Below are positions 5,961-5,974 of a stretch of 5,974 nucleotides of DNA, piece after piece. How positions within the stretch are numbered: the first letter of the stretch is position 1; each line of letters begins with the position of its first letter. The notes under the pieces were generated by a model. It did no database searches and had not been told where the DNA came from. It saw only the letters and a program-made list of their open reading frames with translations. This stretch comes from Pseudomonadota bacterium (lineage in GTDB: Bacteria > Pseudomonadota > Alphaproteobacteria > Acetobacterales > Acetobacteraceae): contig JAJXSZ010000191.1 of NCBI GenBank assembly GCA_021784255.1, positions 1-5,974 of the forward strand, written 5' to 3'. Both the position numbers and the translations under genes were made by a program.

Positions 5961-5974
5961 CGCGACGGGGAGGC

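Overview
The window is GC-rich, gene-dense bacterial DNA. High GC, AGGAGG-type ribosome binding sites, a LivK-type periplasmic binding protein and a group of small catabolic enzymes fit a soil or environmental proteobacterium, most likely an alphaproteobacterium of the Rhodospirillales/Bradyrhizobium kind. The taxonomic placing is inference from protein style, not a match to a known genome. There are no RNA genes, CRISPR arrays, insertion sequences or attachment sites that I can support.

Layout. At the left edge, on the minus strand, lies the N-terminal third of a branched-chain-amino-acid-type ABC transporter substrate-binding protein with a signal peptide (1-310). A 236-bp divergent spacer follows. 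It carries a 37-bp dyad-symmetric element (392-428) that could be an operator overlapping promoters for both directions. On the plus strand come a classical SDR oxidoreductase (547-1290), a 121-bp spacer with a plausible sigma70-type promoter, a 3-hydroxyisobutyrate-dehydrogenase-family (HIBADH) oxidoreductase (1412-2341) and a cytoplasmic type-B carboxylesterase (2341-3885). The last two overlap by one base (TGATG). On the minus strand, running towards them, are a second HIBADH-family oxidoreductase (5949-5020) followed by an amidohydrolase-2 (COG3618-like TIM-barrel) hydrolase (4977-3913). The two operons converge with only 27 bp between stop codons.

How they fit together. The notable feature is mirror symmetry: each convergent operon is a beta-hydroxyacid dehydrogenase followed by a hydrolase. 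The two dehydrogenases are both 309 residues long and align without a gap at about 61% identity by my hand count. With a solute-binding protein and an SDR alongside, the window looks like a catabolic island for an imported small molecule containing an ester or lactone: uptake, hydrolysis by the esterase and/or amidohydrolase, then NAD-dependent oxidation of the released hydroxy compounds. The substrate cannot be read from the sequence, and I do not recognise a characterised pathway with this gene set.
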